A stretch of 64,000 bases of DNA from Pomphorhynchus laevis (lineage: Eukaryota > Acanthocephala > Palaeacanthocephala > Echinorhynchida > Pomphorhynchidae): the NCBI GenBank assembly GCA_012934845.2, contig WNNJ02003385.1:18432-82431 (forward strand), in the 5' to 3' direction. Under the pieces are notes generated by a model that did no database searches, was not told where the DNA came from, and saw nothing but the letters and a program-made list of their open reading frames with translations. Every line of letters begins with the position of its first letter. Within the stretch, counting starts at the first letter, position 1. The translations under genes and the position numbers were made by a program. This document shows positions 45,377 through 57,907 of this stretch, piece after piece.

Positions 45377-48300
45377 TTAATAAAGTATAAGTTACATTTA
45401 AAGCGGATTGAAAAATGATGACGGAGGGATCAAAGGTTTTCAGTAAAACGATTTTTCCAGTAAATGCAGAAAAGAAGGTATGTTTGTTAATTTCTGAATC
45501 CATTTCTGAGGGTGAACTTCTCCCGTTGCCAAAATTAGCTAACTTAGTGGTTATTAAACTACTAGAGCCTCTGGAAAGGCCGAGCCTTTTTAATATCCTT
45601 CTAAGAGATGTACCGATCTTTCTAAAAATAGAATTTTGTGAAACTGAATTAAATATTATAAGACAGAAATTAAAATACATTAACCACACCGAATTTGGCC
45701 AAGGCGTATATCGAATATTTCAGTGCCACGCATTCGAAAATTGCTACTATTACGTCTAAACCGATCATTGCTACGTTAAAAATTAACAACATGCCAACCT
45801 TTATCTCAGACGAAGATGTATCGATGTTAGAAAGAGAGTTCAATATCTCTAGCGTTTGTTCCATAATCAGTTAAAATGGATTTCCCATTCCGGTGTCGTT
45901 CTGCAATGCCCGGTGGATGTAGCACAGAACTTGTCGATCTCGTCTTCCAACCCCTTCATGGGTTACAACTTGAATTTTTTATTAGTGGGGACCGACTCCT
46001 TAACCTCCCCTACTGTAACAAGTGTCACCAGTGGGGAACATTGGTCTCCAGGTTGTTCCCTACCCCAAATGGGGTGTGCGAGACTTCTACTAATCATCCA
46101 GGGAAATGCGTAGATAATTCGCACTGCTCTAACTGCGGGGTGAGGATGGCCTAAAAAATGTAAAGTTTTTAATGCCTTTCAGAAAAGACACCAGTGCGTG
46201 AAACCTAAACCGACGACTTTTGTAGAGGCTGTCTCGGCCGTCAAAGAATATAGGCTGTCTGATTTAGAAATCTTCGAACTCATAGATGGGAAACATCAGG
46301 CCTCAATGGTACACCTTGAGAACTTGATTAAGAATTTGATGAGTCAACTGGCGGAGTCCTTCCTCTCATCTCTAGCATAGAAGGTCAACAATTCAAGGAA
46401 ATCTCCCAAATCAAAAAACGGACAGGTTTTTCGCAGAATATAGCCCTAATAAAGTTAGCCTGCACGAACTTAAATGGGCTGTAGCCAGTACCGAGGGAAA
46501 TTAAGATAACGCCCGTGGGCAAATGTCTTCACCTGTAGGAACAGGAGGTGGGATGGGTGACATTTTCGCCTCTGGTTCCAACTAGGCGAGAGGCGTCACA
46601 CTCCAGTTACATTAACGCAATGGGAAGTACTCAAGAGCCTTTTTTACTGAATATCCTTCAGTGGAATTCGGGAGGTGATTCCACTCTTAGATTTCTATCT
46701 GGTAAAAATGGAGATGTTATAGTCCTTTAGGAGACGCGGTTTATCCATCTACCCCCAGGACATTACTTTTTTTATCCCAAAGCATATCTACATATACTTA
46801 ACATCGTACATAACACCTCCCCACTCCTCTTCAAGGTCTTTTAACCCTTATTAAATGCTCCTTAAGGTCATCCGTCTTATTGAACTTCTCATGTCCATCC
46901 ATGTATTGTTTAGTTATAGCACTTGCCAAGAACAGTAAACGCATCAGCCTCTCTAATATTTACATCCGGCCGGGGGAGATTCACAATAACCGTGACCTCC
47001 TGGACTGTGCTTTAGATAGTGGCTACGACATGTTACTTTGAGACTTCAACGACAGAACTGGTCGTTGGATTAATGCAGCACTTCGCTGAGACAGGAACGA
47101 TTATCTTATTCACAAACCATTGACCCCTACCTTTCATTGCTTAACAACAAACTGACTCCTCGACATTTTACTGTTACATAGGAAGTGGTTGTTAAAACCC
47201 GTCTGCACTGAGCAGTCGCGCCAACAACTGACCACCTCGCATGACTTAACACACTGGCGGCTAGAGGAAGATGCTTTGCTTAGAAGGAGGTTTACTTTGA
47301 TCCAATTAGAGTGACCTTCTTTCCGGCAGCTATCCAACTCTTCCCTAGCATATGGAATGAGAGTTTGATCGAATTTAATTCTTACCTCTCTTGGCATGCT
47401 ACCGGGATTCTTTCGACTACCTACAAAGGTCTCATTTCCAGTCCCACTCCGACAAAACTCAAGGTCCTAGCTAAAATGCTACACATTTCCAATTTCTCTG
47501 CCTCCTTCAGGCATGTTCTGTCGAACGGATACTGGAGTTCTAGATACAGGCTATAGCTGAGTAGGGACAGGACGAGTATTGCTCGTCTTAGTTCCTCTCA
47601 GGCTTCCTTCCGGAAGATATTCGGGAAAAAGATATTTGCCTGCTAGCGGGATAGGGCATCAGGTTGGATAGGTAGCGCTTGCCTTGATATAGTTTTGGAG
47701 GAGTCACTAACCCTACATAACTATGGAGCCACGCTTTCTCCACAACCAATCACTCATTGGTGTAACTTTAGGAGCATAAATTTATCTGTTACGAATATCC
47801 TTAACTCCTGGGGTTCACTTCCGGGCACCTTCAAAACCTCGATCTACTCTCTTCTCGGATTTGTTAGCTTTTTATAGACGATAAAAGAAGAAAGGTGGCC
47901 GTCACAATGCTGTTAGCCTCACCATCCGATGTAGCGTGCATCAACATTAGCCGAAGAATATTTTTACGTAAGCGAAGTCCGTTTCTTGTCCTAAAGACCT
48001 ACGGCTTATTTCGATTCAAAACTCCCTCATCTCCATCTACGAAAAAGCGCTTGCGCGTAGAATCCGCGACCATTTAAGTAGGCGTAATTTGATCCCCCCC
48101 CCCGAGTTTTATTCGTTTGTCAAAGATCGCCTGGTTAATTCAGCAATTGGTAAAGTGCATCAATTTTGTCAAGATAACAATCATCAGCTTGCTGTAGTCT
48201 TCTTCTCTAGAGGACCTTCTCCCAGAACAAAGACTAAGGCTTCTCAAGCTCATCATCTCGAGATTACTGACCATAGTTCGCCTCGACTGGATTCTTTGGG

Positions 48301-48526
48301 GAGGGGTGAGAGACTCCGAATGGTTTAGTTGGAAGGCGGTACGCTGGTGCGGCCGTTGGCTCAGATCCTTCTGAACCTGATGCTGTGAGCGTTGTTGATG
48401 ATGGTATAAAAATCGTTGGCAAGAATATAGAAGTGCGTACTACTCAAACTCTGTTATGTATTGCTGTTGGTTACTTTCTTATCGGTTGTATTGTTAATAA
48501 AATCTTTATTTATTTAATAAAGTATA
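45377..48526 (+). mobile_element. Family A LINE, full-length copy A5 with 13-bp target duplication
   Basis: The perfect 13-bp repeat TTAATAAAGTATA occurs at 45377-45389 and 48514-48526 and brackets the element (45390-48513). The 5' end thus lies only 25 bp before the ORF1 ATG (45415). ORF1 shows PKLANLVVIKLLEPLERPSL and zinc knuckles near 46005-46150. ORF2 starts at 46621 (MGSTQEPFLLNILQWNSGG). The RT is internally deleted: near 48195 the sequence jumps from NHQLAV, before palm motif A, to FFSRGPSPRTKTK near the C-terminus, losing roughly 0.7 kb with the catalytic centre. Several stops occur elsewhere. Confidence 0.9.
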
Positions 48527-48592
48527 GGAGTATCACGAAATAAGTCTAATTATCGCTATGGTTATTATTGTTTGATATATTTGTATTCGTAG

Positions 48593-48678
48593 CAATTATC
48601 CTTGGTGGAATAAAGAAGCCGGTTGCTGCAATTGTAAATGGACTTTTAGAATTAGATGATCAGACTATTACTCCTGAG
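48593..48678 (+). CDS. Formin FH2 exon (IILGGIKKP segment)
   Basis: The acceptor TTCGTAG and donor GAG|GTTTCA bound 86 bp. It enters in phase 1 (completing Ala across the junction) and leaves in phase 0. The peptide AIILGGIKKPVAAIVNGLLE followed by LDDQTITPE fits the FH2 pattern N-(L/I)-A-I-x-L...I...I...LD...LTPE, and continues directly from KKAYNL in the upstream exon. The longer open frame (48568-48765) reads through both splice sites. Confidence 0.88.
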
Positions 48679-49960
48679 GTTTCAAATTTCTTTATCTTTC
48701 TTTACTGTGACGTTTGCCGTACGAGCTTAGGTAATTACTCATCTCCTGCATTATGGACCCGATGAAGAAGAAGTAAGTGCATAATATTATGGGAAATGTT
48801 TATATATACATTTCAAGTATAAAAATAAAATCGAATAATTTGTGTGTTAATATATAAGTATAAAAGATATAAATTTATAACATATGAATACTCATCATAG
48901 TTTATTTTCTAGTCGCTATGTAGCTTTTCAATTGTATGGTTTATGTATTATTACTAGTTATTCAAAAGTAAAGAATAAGTCAGATTGATATTAATTTTAG
49001 CTTATTAATTGTAGATATTGATGTAATTCGAGATTAAGTAGCTTAATTAAAACAATTGTTGCTTGTACTTAGATAAATCAAGTTTGATTAATTTTTATAC
49101 AAAAATTAAAAATTTATTAGCTTATTAACAATAATAAGAGTAGCTATAGAAATTTAGAATAAAAATTATATTTTGTTTTCTTTTCTCATTGGTCAAAGTT
49201 ATTTAATAGAAGAGCCGTAATTAAGATCTTAAAATCTCTTTTTTTAATGATGATTGGGTCACATACTTTGCTTATTCAAATTTTTGCATATCCGTTTTCA
49301 ATGCTCATTTCAATGATTCCTCCAAGAAAATTATGTTGACTTGTCTTGTCACTCTAGTTATATCAACATTTGCCCACTTATTAAAAACGATTTGGGGCTA
49401 AATATTCGTACTTTATACGCATCTTTTTGAATTACACTCCTTTGCACAATATCTTACCACCCAGATGATACAAATATTAAAATTATTTTGCCTTTGTGCT
49501 AATTTTAAAGTTTTATCCTTTATGTTAGAATAATGAACACCTAAATGTATTCATGATTTAAGTATTAACTTCAACTCACTAAAATACTCCTTGACATAAT
49601 CAAACACTTATTTTATATCGTTGACATGGAATCGTTGTACAGTTATTGATGTACAATTATCATCATCGATTCTGACTCATTATCGTTAATGGAGAATTAT
49701 TCATCGTTTATTGAGATTTATAATCAAAATAAGATGTAGTTACAAAATAATAATCTCAATTTTTTATTTTTTACAAATGTTATTACATATATTTTCTAAA
49801 ATGTATTGTTCACAAGAAACAAAAGCTGTCTAAAAATTGTTTACATTTTATTAAAAAGGTGAATTATATTATTTTTGGATGTGCAATCAGAGGTGTCTAA
49901 CTATTTATAAATAAAAATAGTTATTTCAATTCGTTTATTGATCTGTCTTCTATTAAAAAA
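48679..49960. other. Formin intron, AT-rich
   Basis: No gene or repeat recognised; frequent A/T runs. Confidence 0.5.
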
Positions 49961-49968
49961 TGTTCATA

Positions 49969-50667
49969 AAATCGTTTCTCAGCTAAAGTAATTATATTTT
50001 ATGTAATAAAATACAAAATCTGAAACATACTGAAACTCTGTATGACTGTCCGCAAAAATCTCCTCAGGAGATTTTTGGCGTAAAAATCTCCTGAAAATTT
50101 ATTCACCCCTAAAATGAAAAATTTCAAAGAAAATATAATCAGGAGCAATAAAGGAAAGGAAAAGATAGCTTATGAAAGATATTTCTACACTATTTTTGGC
50201 GTAAAAATCTCCTGAAAATTTATTCACCCCTAAAATGAAAAATTTCAAAGAAAATATAATAATATGAATGTAATCATAAAAATATAATCATAAAAACGAT
50301 ACTTGCTTTGAGCTTTGTTCCCACTTTCCCCCTCCCTTCCCCCTTTCCCCCTTTCCTTTATTGCTCCTGATTACCTAAATTGCTTCACTACCTAAACACT
50401 ACCTAATAGTGTATAATATTGCTTCACTACCTAAACACTATTAGGTAGAGTTTCTACACGACGTAATAGTGTAGAAATATCCTTCATAAGCTATCTTTTC
50501 CTTTCCTTTATTGCTCCTGATTATATTTTCTTTGAAATTTTTCATTTTAGGAGTGAATAAATTTTCAGGAGATTTTTGCGCTCAACGTCATAAAATCGTT
50601 TCTCAGCTAAAGTAATTATATTTTATGTAATAAAATACAAAATCTGAAACATACTAAAACTCTGTAT
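49969..50667. mobile_element. Foldback/MITE-like element between 80-bp direct repeats
   Basis: The core (about 50050-50585) has inverted repeats. The segment from AAAATCTCCTGAAAATTTA near 50085 through GATATTTCTACACTA near 50195 returns as its reverse complement at about 50455-50575. The left side also repeats its own outer part (50205-50260), and a short palindrome (AAATCTCCTCAGGAGATTT) sits at the outer edge. A pyrimidine-rich run lies in the middle (50318-50365). On both sides the same ~80 bp (CATAAAATCGTTTCTCAGCT...) appear in direct order at 49969-50047 and 50589-50667. No protein is encoded. Confidence 0.8.
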
Positions 50668-51073
50668 ATCTTTCCAATTTTTATATTTAGAACAAGACAG
50701 AAAAATATATTTTATAATATTTTAAATTTTAGATAAGTCTTAGTCTTTATCTTTATAAATTTAGCTTAAAATTTATCACACAAATGCTTGCTTTATTTTG
50801 TTAAACATAAATCATTTTAATATTTTAACATTTTTAAAAAAACACTTTTATGTTTTAAACATTTTCATATTTGGTTACTCATAAACGTTTAAATAAAGTG
50901 TGTCATCTTAACTGATAAATAATTGAAAAATAAATATTTATCCAATGTTTCGTTATAATACTTCAAACGAAAAGATTTAAGATATATATAGTATAAATAA
51001 TGAAATTTTTAATTAATAAATATAGCTTTGTTGCCGAAATAAAACAAATACACAAAGTGTGTTTATTTTGCAG

Positions 51074-51139
51074 GCTAAACAACTTTTATCAGTCTCCGAT
51101 CCGGATATCTTGGAAAAACACGATTTTCTAGCATACGAG
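51074..51139 (+). CDS. Formin FH2 exon (KQLLSVSDPDIL segment)
   Basis: The acceptor TTTTGCAG and donor GAG|GTAAGG are both strong; it is phase 0 to phase 0 with 22 codons. The peptide is AKQLLSVSDPDILEKHDFLA followed by YE. Joined after DQTITPE it matches the FH2 stretch L-T-P-E-x-x-x-x-LL...P...(I/L)...L-x-x-(Y/F). The exon is small and lies 2.4 kb from the previous one. Confidence 0.82.
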
Positions 51140-51719
51140 GTAAGGCAACGAGGCTTACAGCGTTTAATTATAATTCAATCGTTAAAAATTGATCTATTCT
51201 CAAATTTTTAAAGCAATTAAATACTAAAAGTATTTAACTTTTTTATGCTCATTATATATATAGTTATTTCGAACTATAAATTACAAATGACAAATTCCGT
51301 ATACTCTCTTATGTAAGAGTCATATTTGTAGATTATACACTAGATGGTTTTGTCTAAAGAATATCTGGTATTTATTACTGCGGATAAACGAAATTATTAG
51401 CAAATAAGAGATTGTGCCAGTTTAGTTTCTTTTGTTAATTTTCTAATCATCAGTTTGGATTGCAGTCTGAATAACAATTCGTATTTATGGAGACTTGAAT
51501 AAATCATTGCTATAATTTGTAGTACTATCTAAAATGAAGTCTAAAATCTTCATTCATAAATTCTTCTACATTACTAAGAGATCTGTTATACTTTCGGGTA
51601 TAAACTTAAAACCTTTAATATATAATATATTTGCCATCAACTACAATTTCCTTCGAAATGGCAATCCTATCTAATAAATTCTAAAATTTAGTTATTATAA
51701 AATAACCGCATATTATATC

Positions 51720-51850
51720 ATTACACAATATTATATATTACAGGATCAATATTAATAATATTAATATATCAATATCAATACTATTGATATAATATTATTA
51801 AAGAATATATAATAATATATAATATATAATATCAATATCATTAATATTAC
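51720..51850. repeat. AT-rich simple sequence with ATATTAAT/ATTAATAT runs
   Basis: Low-complexity alternating A/T tract directly before the Naiad-derived segment. It could form cruciforms; nothing else is seen. Confidence 0.6.
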
Positions 51851-51855
51851 AATTA

Positions 51856-52120
51856 AATTAGCTAACTGAGTCTACGTATTTAATATAATTATAAAATAAA
51901 CAAAACATAATAATGCTAAATCAAAATTTAATAATTAAATAATAAAATTAATAATTGATTTTAGATTTTCTATAATTTAAATCAAGTTAAAAAAATGAAA
52001 TTTAAAATAAACGCCATTTTTATGAATTGACTAATAAATAACAGACGTTGTATCAGAATAAGAATTAGAGGTCATCAGGAGGAACTGCTATGCTATCACG
52101 TTTCGGCCCCTAACTCCTCT
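51856..52120 (-). mobile_element. Solo copy of the Naiad 3' segment
   Basis: Nearly identical to 18070-18337, with only a few substitutions and small gaps over 265 bp, in the same orientation. It lacks any coding part. The high identity indicates recent copying relative to the Naiad fragment at 31-32.5 kb. Confidence 0.88.
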
Positions 52121-52369
52121 TTTTTTAAGAAATTAAAAAAAACAAAGAAAACAAACAAAGAAAATTATATTCATACAATACTAAGTGATAAAAATATAAA
52201 ATTAATAATACGTTCGTTTCTAAATATTGTAATATCATCTATTCGAGCCATTAGTATTGGAACAACTTAAATCACACAATATGCCGAGAGATAGAAGTCC
52301 TCGGCTACTTTAAGATGTTGTTGATGCAATGGCCGTTTAGCCCGAATATGGAGGAGAATAAAATGTTAG

Positions 52370-53600
52370 CAATCAACGATCGCAGATACCGACGCGCTCG
52401 TAACTTATTATGCTTTCTGTCACAATCCGGAGAGTAAATGTAGGTACCTGGTGGGCACATGTAATTTCAATTCTGATCTATTAATATCACTACAGAATGC
52501 AATAGCAAATGAGCTTCTTCCTAGCCTTACTGAACAATACTGCACAACTGAGATGGAACTTAATCTATATCTGTTGTCCATTGAGCATTGAGGGCTGGGG
52601 ATATATACCATTATAAAATATGTCACAACGGAATATGCCGGAGAATAAACTCAATATAAATGTACTACCCTTGATGCATGTATGGCTAGGGATATCGAAC
52701 ATCATAGAAGATGCCCCTACGGAATATGCTAGATCAAGACAAGTGTGTGGACTATTACTAGAAATGGTTATATAGGGACATGTAACATATCACAAGAAAT
52801 CATCACAAAACAGATAATGATATATAAACGTGCTAACCTGTTATGGGAGAATGAGATTATAAACACAACAATATATCCAGTTTCCTTAAAGTTAATGAAT
52901 TATCCATGCGAGAAGGGATTCTCCGTATGGTTGACGGTGTGCCCGAGTACACGGATCATATGTACAGTGGATTTATGATGGTTCTGGGACGCGGTGTATG
53001 TTACGTATGTGCTATAAGCAAAGGTAGTACAACCATAGTTATGGACTACATCCAACGAAGATCCTGCGTGTTTGTGTATGTGGCTCATAATCTACGGTCA
53101 GCATTCTTTGTCATGTCGTTCTTGAGGGACAACTTGATCAGGCATGACACTATTAGGAATATTCTTGCAGATGAGTTGTCGGATGTATGCAGAGATGTAT
53201 ATATCTAACCGAGCTTGCAGCCTGTCTCAACATCCTATAAGTTCTTTATGTCAACAACATGTATAGGCGATCAAGCTAGATTCGACGTGACTTGCGTTGG
53301 TTTATTTGGAGGTAATTTGATGGTGTTATTATTAGATGTATGCGCTAATAATCATCTTGCACCACCATTCCTCTAAAGTGGCCCCACTTCAAGTCATTCA
53401 TATCGCCAGAAGCTTAAGAGGACAAAATATAATAAACGAATTACAGAAATCGAAATTGGAATATCCATGCCTATGACGTTTTCGTGTGTTCGTGGAATTG
53501 AACCAGAAATTGACAAGGTCTTAACATTCATGGCAAAAAGTAATCCGAGCGAGTCAATAGCTGCTACTCTAGAGCAATATGCTGGTTGATAGTGAAAATA
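52370..53600 (+). mobile_element. Family E retroelement, C-terminal half E(iii)
   Basis: In sense with formin. Thumb sequence opens it (LQNAIANELLPSLTEQYC, GLGIYTIIKYVTTEYAGE, 52450-52630), and a partial repeat of the latter follows (LGISNIIEDAPTEYARS near 52690). Next is NYPCEKGFSVWLTVCP (52895). The CxC/H region reads VFVYVAHNLRSAFFVM in eroded form, followed by IRHDTIRNILADELSDVCRD (53130-53200). After a frame change are DQARFDVTCVGLFGGN (near 53280), KRTKYNKRITEIEIGISMPM and EPEIDKVLTFMAKSNP, ending near 53590. These blocks align in order with E(ii). Confidence 0.78.
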
Positions 53601-53929
53601 AGCCTTGCCTTTCCAACTGCAGCTTCTTTAAGCATACGCGCTACGCGAATGCGCCTTTGTGCAAAGACTACCTTCAAATAGCTATTCTTAAATGACATAG
53701 TTGCAATGTGTACATTTTTATAATAATATATATATATATTCTCATTTACTTAAATAAACTAAATGATAAAAATATATAATTATAGTTTCGCACAACCTGA
53801 TTGAAACAATCCATATTTCATTTTGTTTTTCCAGCATTTACGACATCATCAAGATAAGAGAACGTAGCTTTGAGAAGTTCACTTTCGATCATTTGTGACA
53901 ACAAATTCGCATTCCTAACTTACAGTTAG

Positions 53930-54903
53930 CTTATTACAATATTACTGGAAAATTACAAATAATGCCACAAGACGCTACTCGTCGCGTACCACGCTGTTGT
54001 CCTTGCAACTCTAGTGCATCTAAATGCGTAAAGTTAAAACGGGAATGTATTGATTGTATATCCTTAAACTGTAAGGAGCGTGAAAGAACGATGCTAATAA
54101 TGAATTTTCTGATTCAATGATAAAACATAAATCATTTGTGAAATATAGATTCACTAAGTAAGTTCTATTTCGAAAACCCAATAGTTTCCTCATTGATAAA
54201 GTCATAACATCTAGACCAAACCTTTTCCAATTACCAAGTTATGGGACTATTCAAAATTTTTTAGTTGAGTTATCCTGAATTTATACAAAGGCAGGTATCA
54301 CACAATGCCAAGTGAGCACACCATTTCCAGCACAACCGTATTTTGTCGGTGTGCATTGCAAAATATGGATTCCAAAAGCATCGTTATTATAAGAAAAACC
54401 ACTGAAAGAAGATTGGATTTGTAAAAAAAATCACAGAATTATAGAACTCATAAGGCGAAAATGATGCAAACTAAATTTATATCTTGAACTCTTGAAAGTA
54501 ATTCTAATGATATGAAGAAGGTTTAATAAGAAAAACTATCACATGCAATATATTAATGACTGTAGAATCGCTAAGAAACATGGATATTCTACCGAAATGC
54601 TAAATAAAAAATATACTGAAGATGGAAAAATCTTGTTGAATTCCTTAAGAAGCATACTTTACCGTAATGTACTTTATTGGAAGCTATGATATAAGGAAGA
54701 GTAAATCACACAGATGAAAGTTTCACAGCTATATTTACAAATATTGTTATGAAAGATGTTATTTATTGCTGCAAAGCACACTAAAGAGCAGCTAGACCAT
54801 TGGGAGTTAATGCTAATTGTCTGAAATTTATGCTATCATGCCACGGATAAGTTTCACCTTAATTAGCTAATACATTGTCTAGCCCGCTCTTAGAATTGCA
54901 ACT
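53930..54903 (+). mobile_element. Family E retroelement E(iv), 5' part
   Basis: The Cys-rich module PRCCPCNSSASKCVKLKREC is at 53990-54050, followed by IDCISLNCKERERTML. It corresponds to the Cys-rich module of E(i) (27540-27650). Weak protein-like frames follow at 54510-54700 (GYSTEMLNKKYTEDGKILLN). The element is cut at 54903 by the family A insertion A4 and continues at 58752. Confidence 0.65.
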
Positions 54904-55025
54904 ATAATAATAATAAGATTTTCTTACTAGTACAAAAAACAGTGATAAATAATGTGATTAAAAAAGTAAGTCAAAAAAGAAAAACAAGAATCTCTATCTT
55001 TTCTATTCAAGTCTTCTTACTGATA

Positions 55026-56444
55026 TTACAGCCTCAAATCCAGAGGGATCTGAGCCCCCCCCAACCTATCCAACACGCCGCCCTTCCGACTGAACCAACC
55101 GGGGTCTTTCACTCCCCGAAGAGTCCAGTCGGTGCGGACTATGCTGGGTAACCGCGAGACGAGGAGCTTAAGAAACCTTAGTCTTTGCTCTGGGGGACGT
55201 CCTCTTGAAAAGAAGACTAATCCCGAGATAGCCCAAGTGCCCCAAAGGCGCACTTGGGTTTTCCCATTCAACGACAGATGCTGAGCCCGTTTCAGGGCCC
55301 ACCTAGCTTTCTTCAGGATACGTTTGAGTCTATCCAGGTCAGCTTTCCCTGACCAGTTCACCGTAACGGTGAACCCCAGGTATTTTACTCGACTTGTAAA
55401 GGTGGGCAGTGGTTCTGAGGCAAAAATGGAGGAGAGCGCAGAGAGTGCTAATCTCTTAAGTTTTTGCTTCGTCGCAGGTGATCCATGAAAGACAACCACC
55501 TGCGATTTGGCGGAGTTTAAAATAAGGTTAGATATGGGTAACTGATCTTTTAATCTTAAAAAGAAACGGCTGATGTCAGAGACTACGTCTTTACACCTGT
55601 GTCCAGTGAACAGGGCTGTGGTGTCATCAGCGTACACCACAAGACGTTGTTCGCGTTTAAATATTTTGAATAGATTAATAGAGGCAGCAAGATATAAGAT
55701 AGGAGAAAGTGGGGATCCTTGAGGTACACCAGTGATAGGGTAGAACTGACGTGCATCAGGGTCGTCTTCATAGTAAAATCGCTTGGTATACAGCAGGATC
55801 TCCACCCTGTTCACAATTCTCGCAGGCAACCCGAGGGACCTGAGAGTAGAGATCACAAAAGGAATGGAGATGCGGTAAAATGCAGCAGAAAAGTCAAGGA
55901 AAACAGCCACAACTCGACGATGACTATTATCCCGACAAAACTGCTCCATCTCACCAACTGCTGAATGGACCGAGCGACCTTTGACGAACCCATGAAAGCT
56001 TGAAGGGATCAAATTACGCCTACTTAAATGGTCGCGGATTTTACGCGCAAGCGCTTTTTCGTAAATCGATATGAGGGCATTTTGAATCGAAATGGGTCGC
56101 AGATCTTTAGGGCATGATCAGGATTTTTTCTTAGGAAGAAAAACTCGCTTACTATTATTGATGCCTGCTACATCGGATGGGGATGCTAAAAGCATTGAGA
56201 CGGCCACCTCTCTTCTCTGATCAGCTGTCAAAAGCTGACAGACCCGAGAAGAAAGTGGAGCGATGGATTTGGAGGTGCCCGGGAGTGGACCCCAGGAGTT
56301 AAGGATATCCGTTACAGATAGATCCCTACTCCTGAAGTTACACCAAGGCGGGATTGGTTGAGGTGATTGAGTGGCTCCATAGTTGTGTAGGGCTAGTGAC
56401 TCCTCTAAAACTTTATCAAGGCCTACATTCCCTATCCAACCCAA
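55026..56444 (-). pseudogene. A4 reverse transcriptase
   Basis: Two open blocks (56444-56118 and 56012-55026; 109 and 329 codons). They match A2 closely, with FLDFSAAFYR (the last Asp of A2's FDR is Tyr here), VPQGSPLSPILYLAAS, VVYADDTTALFTGH and SRVKYLGFTVTVNW. The near identity of this block to A2 implies that the two copies are of similar, recent age. Confidence 0.88.
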
Positions 56445-56621
56445 TGCTCTATCCTTCCAGCAAACAAACTTCTTGAAAATCTTCCAAAAGGAAGACTGAG
56501 AAGGACTAAGGCGAGCAATACTCGTCCTATCCTTACTCAGCTAAAACCTATATCTAGTGATCCAGTATTCATTCGAGAGAGCCTGTCTGGCGGAAACAGA
56601 GAGATTAGGGAGGTTCATCAA

Positions 56622-57480
56622 TTACGCTAGGACCTTGAGTTTCGTTGGAGTGGGATTGTATATACAACCTTTATAAGTAGTCGATAAAATCGCGGTAGCT
56701 TGCGAAAAGAGGTAGGTATTAAATTCGGTCATACTCTCATTTCCTATTCTGGGAAAGAGTTGGATAGCCGCTTGAAAGAAGGCCACTCTGATCGGATCAA
56801 AGTAAAACCTCCTTCGAAGCAACCTATCTTCCTCAATTCTCCAACGAATTAGGTCATGAAAGGTGGACAATTGCTGGCGCGATTGCTCTGTGCAGAGGGG
56901 CTTTAACAACCACCTCGAGTGAAGCAGTAAAATATCGAGGACTGAATTTGTTGATTTGCAATGAAAGGTAGGGGAAGATGGTTTGTGAATAAGATAACCG
57001 TTCCTAGCTCTGCGAAGTGCTGCATTGATCCAACGACCAGTTCTGTCGTTGAAATCTCCAAGTATCATGCCGTAGCCACTGTCGATAATACTATCCAGGG
57101 TGACACGGTTTTTGTGTATCTCCCCAGGACGGATGTAGACCTTGGCAAGACTGAGGCGTTTACCGTTCTTACAGAGTGAAACTACTAAACAAGGCATGGC
57201 TGGACATGAATAGTTTAATAGGAGGAATGACCTTAAAGAGCACTTAATTAAGGTCAAGAGTCCTTGAGATGAAGAGGAGTGAGGAGGGGTTATGTACGGA
57301 GTATAGTGGGAACAAATGTGCTTTGGGATAAATCGAGTAATGTCCTGGGGTAGACGGATAGACCGCGTCCTGGAGGACTATAACATCTGCATCTCTATCG
57401 GATAGAAGTCTAAGGGCAGAAGCACCTCCCGAATTCCACTGAAGGATATTCAGTGAAAAAGGCTCACGATTACTCTGCAT
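56622..57480 (-). pseudogene. A4 ORF2 endonuclease domain
   Basis: ORF2 starts at 57480 (MQSNREPFSLNILQWNSGG), with VIVLQD where A1 has VIVLQET. A frame change leads to the second open block 57257-56622 with VSLCKNGKRLSLAKVYIRPG, MILGDFNDRTGRW and HDLIRWRIEEDRLLRRRFYF. This is an AP-type endonuclease fold, which nicks the target in this LINE group. Confidence 0.85.
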
Positions 57481-57907
57481 TGTGGTGGATTAGTTTGATG
57501 TGGGATTGCCTACCTAGAAGGAGCTAGGAACGGGAAGGTTCTCCTTTCCCGTCACTAGAACCATCCGGGGCAGGTACTTGCCCATGGGCTGCATCTTCAT
57601 TTCCCCTTATTTTTTATTCTTCAGGAGATTGCCAATATTGATAGAAGGGATAAGATGAGCCGAAACCCCCTCTTTTTGGATGATGGAATTGCCGTTGATG
57701 ATGGAATAGTAGGGTTAGTACAGAATGTGGCAACAACAGAGGATACTAAAACTTCCATCTTCTTATACATTGTTTCTATACGTATATCAATTGCTCGCAT
57801 GAGATCATCGTCCCTCGTACGAGTGGCAGCATTTGCAAAGGTACCAGATTTCGGTTGGGCAGCAGACTTGTTAAATCCACCTTGATATAATTTAAAATGT
57901 CCGCATT

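Noticed and set aside
52370-53600. First read as a possible DNA-virus gene cluster
   Set aside because: The blocks line up in order with the thumb and C-terminal module of family E (RHDTIRNILADEL, DQARFDV), which explains them better.
55719-55964. Plus-strand frames inside A4 (also 56961-57179, 57655-57885 and 57910-58140)
   Set aside because: All are antisense shadows of the family A ORFs.
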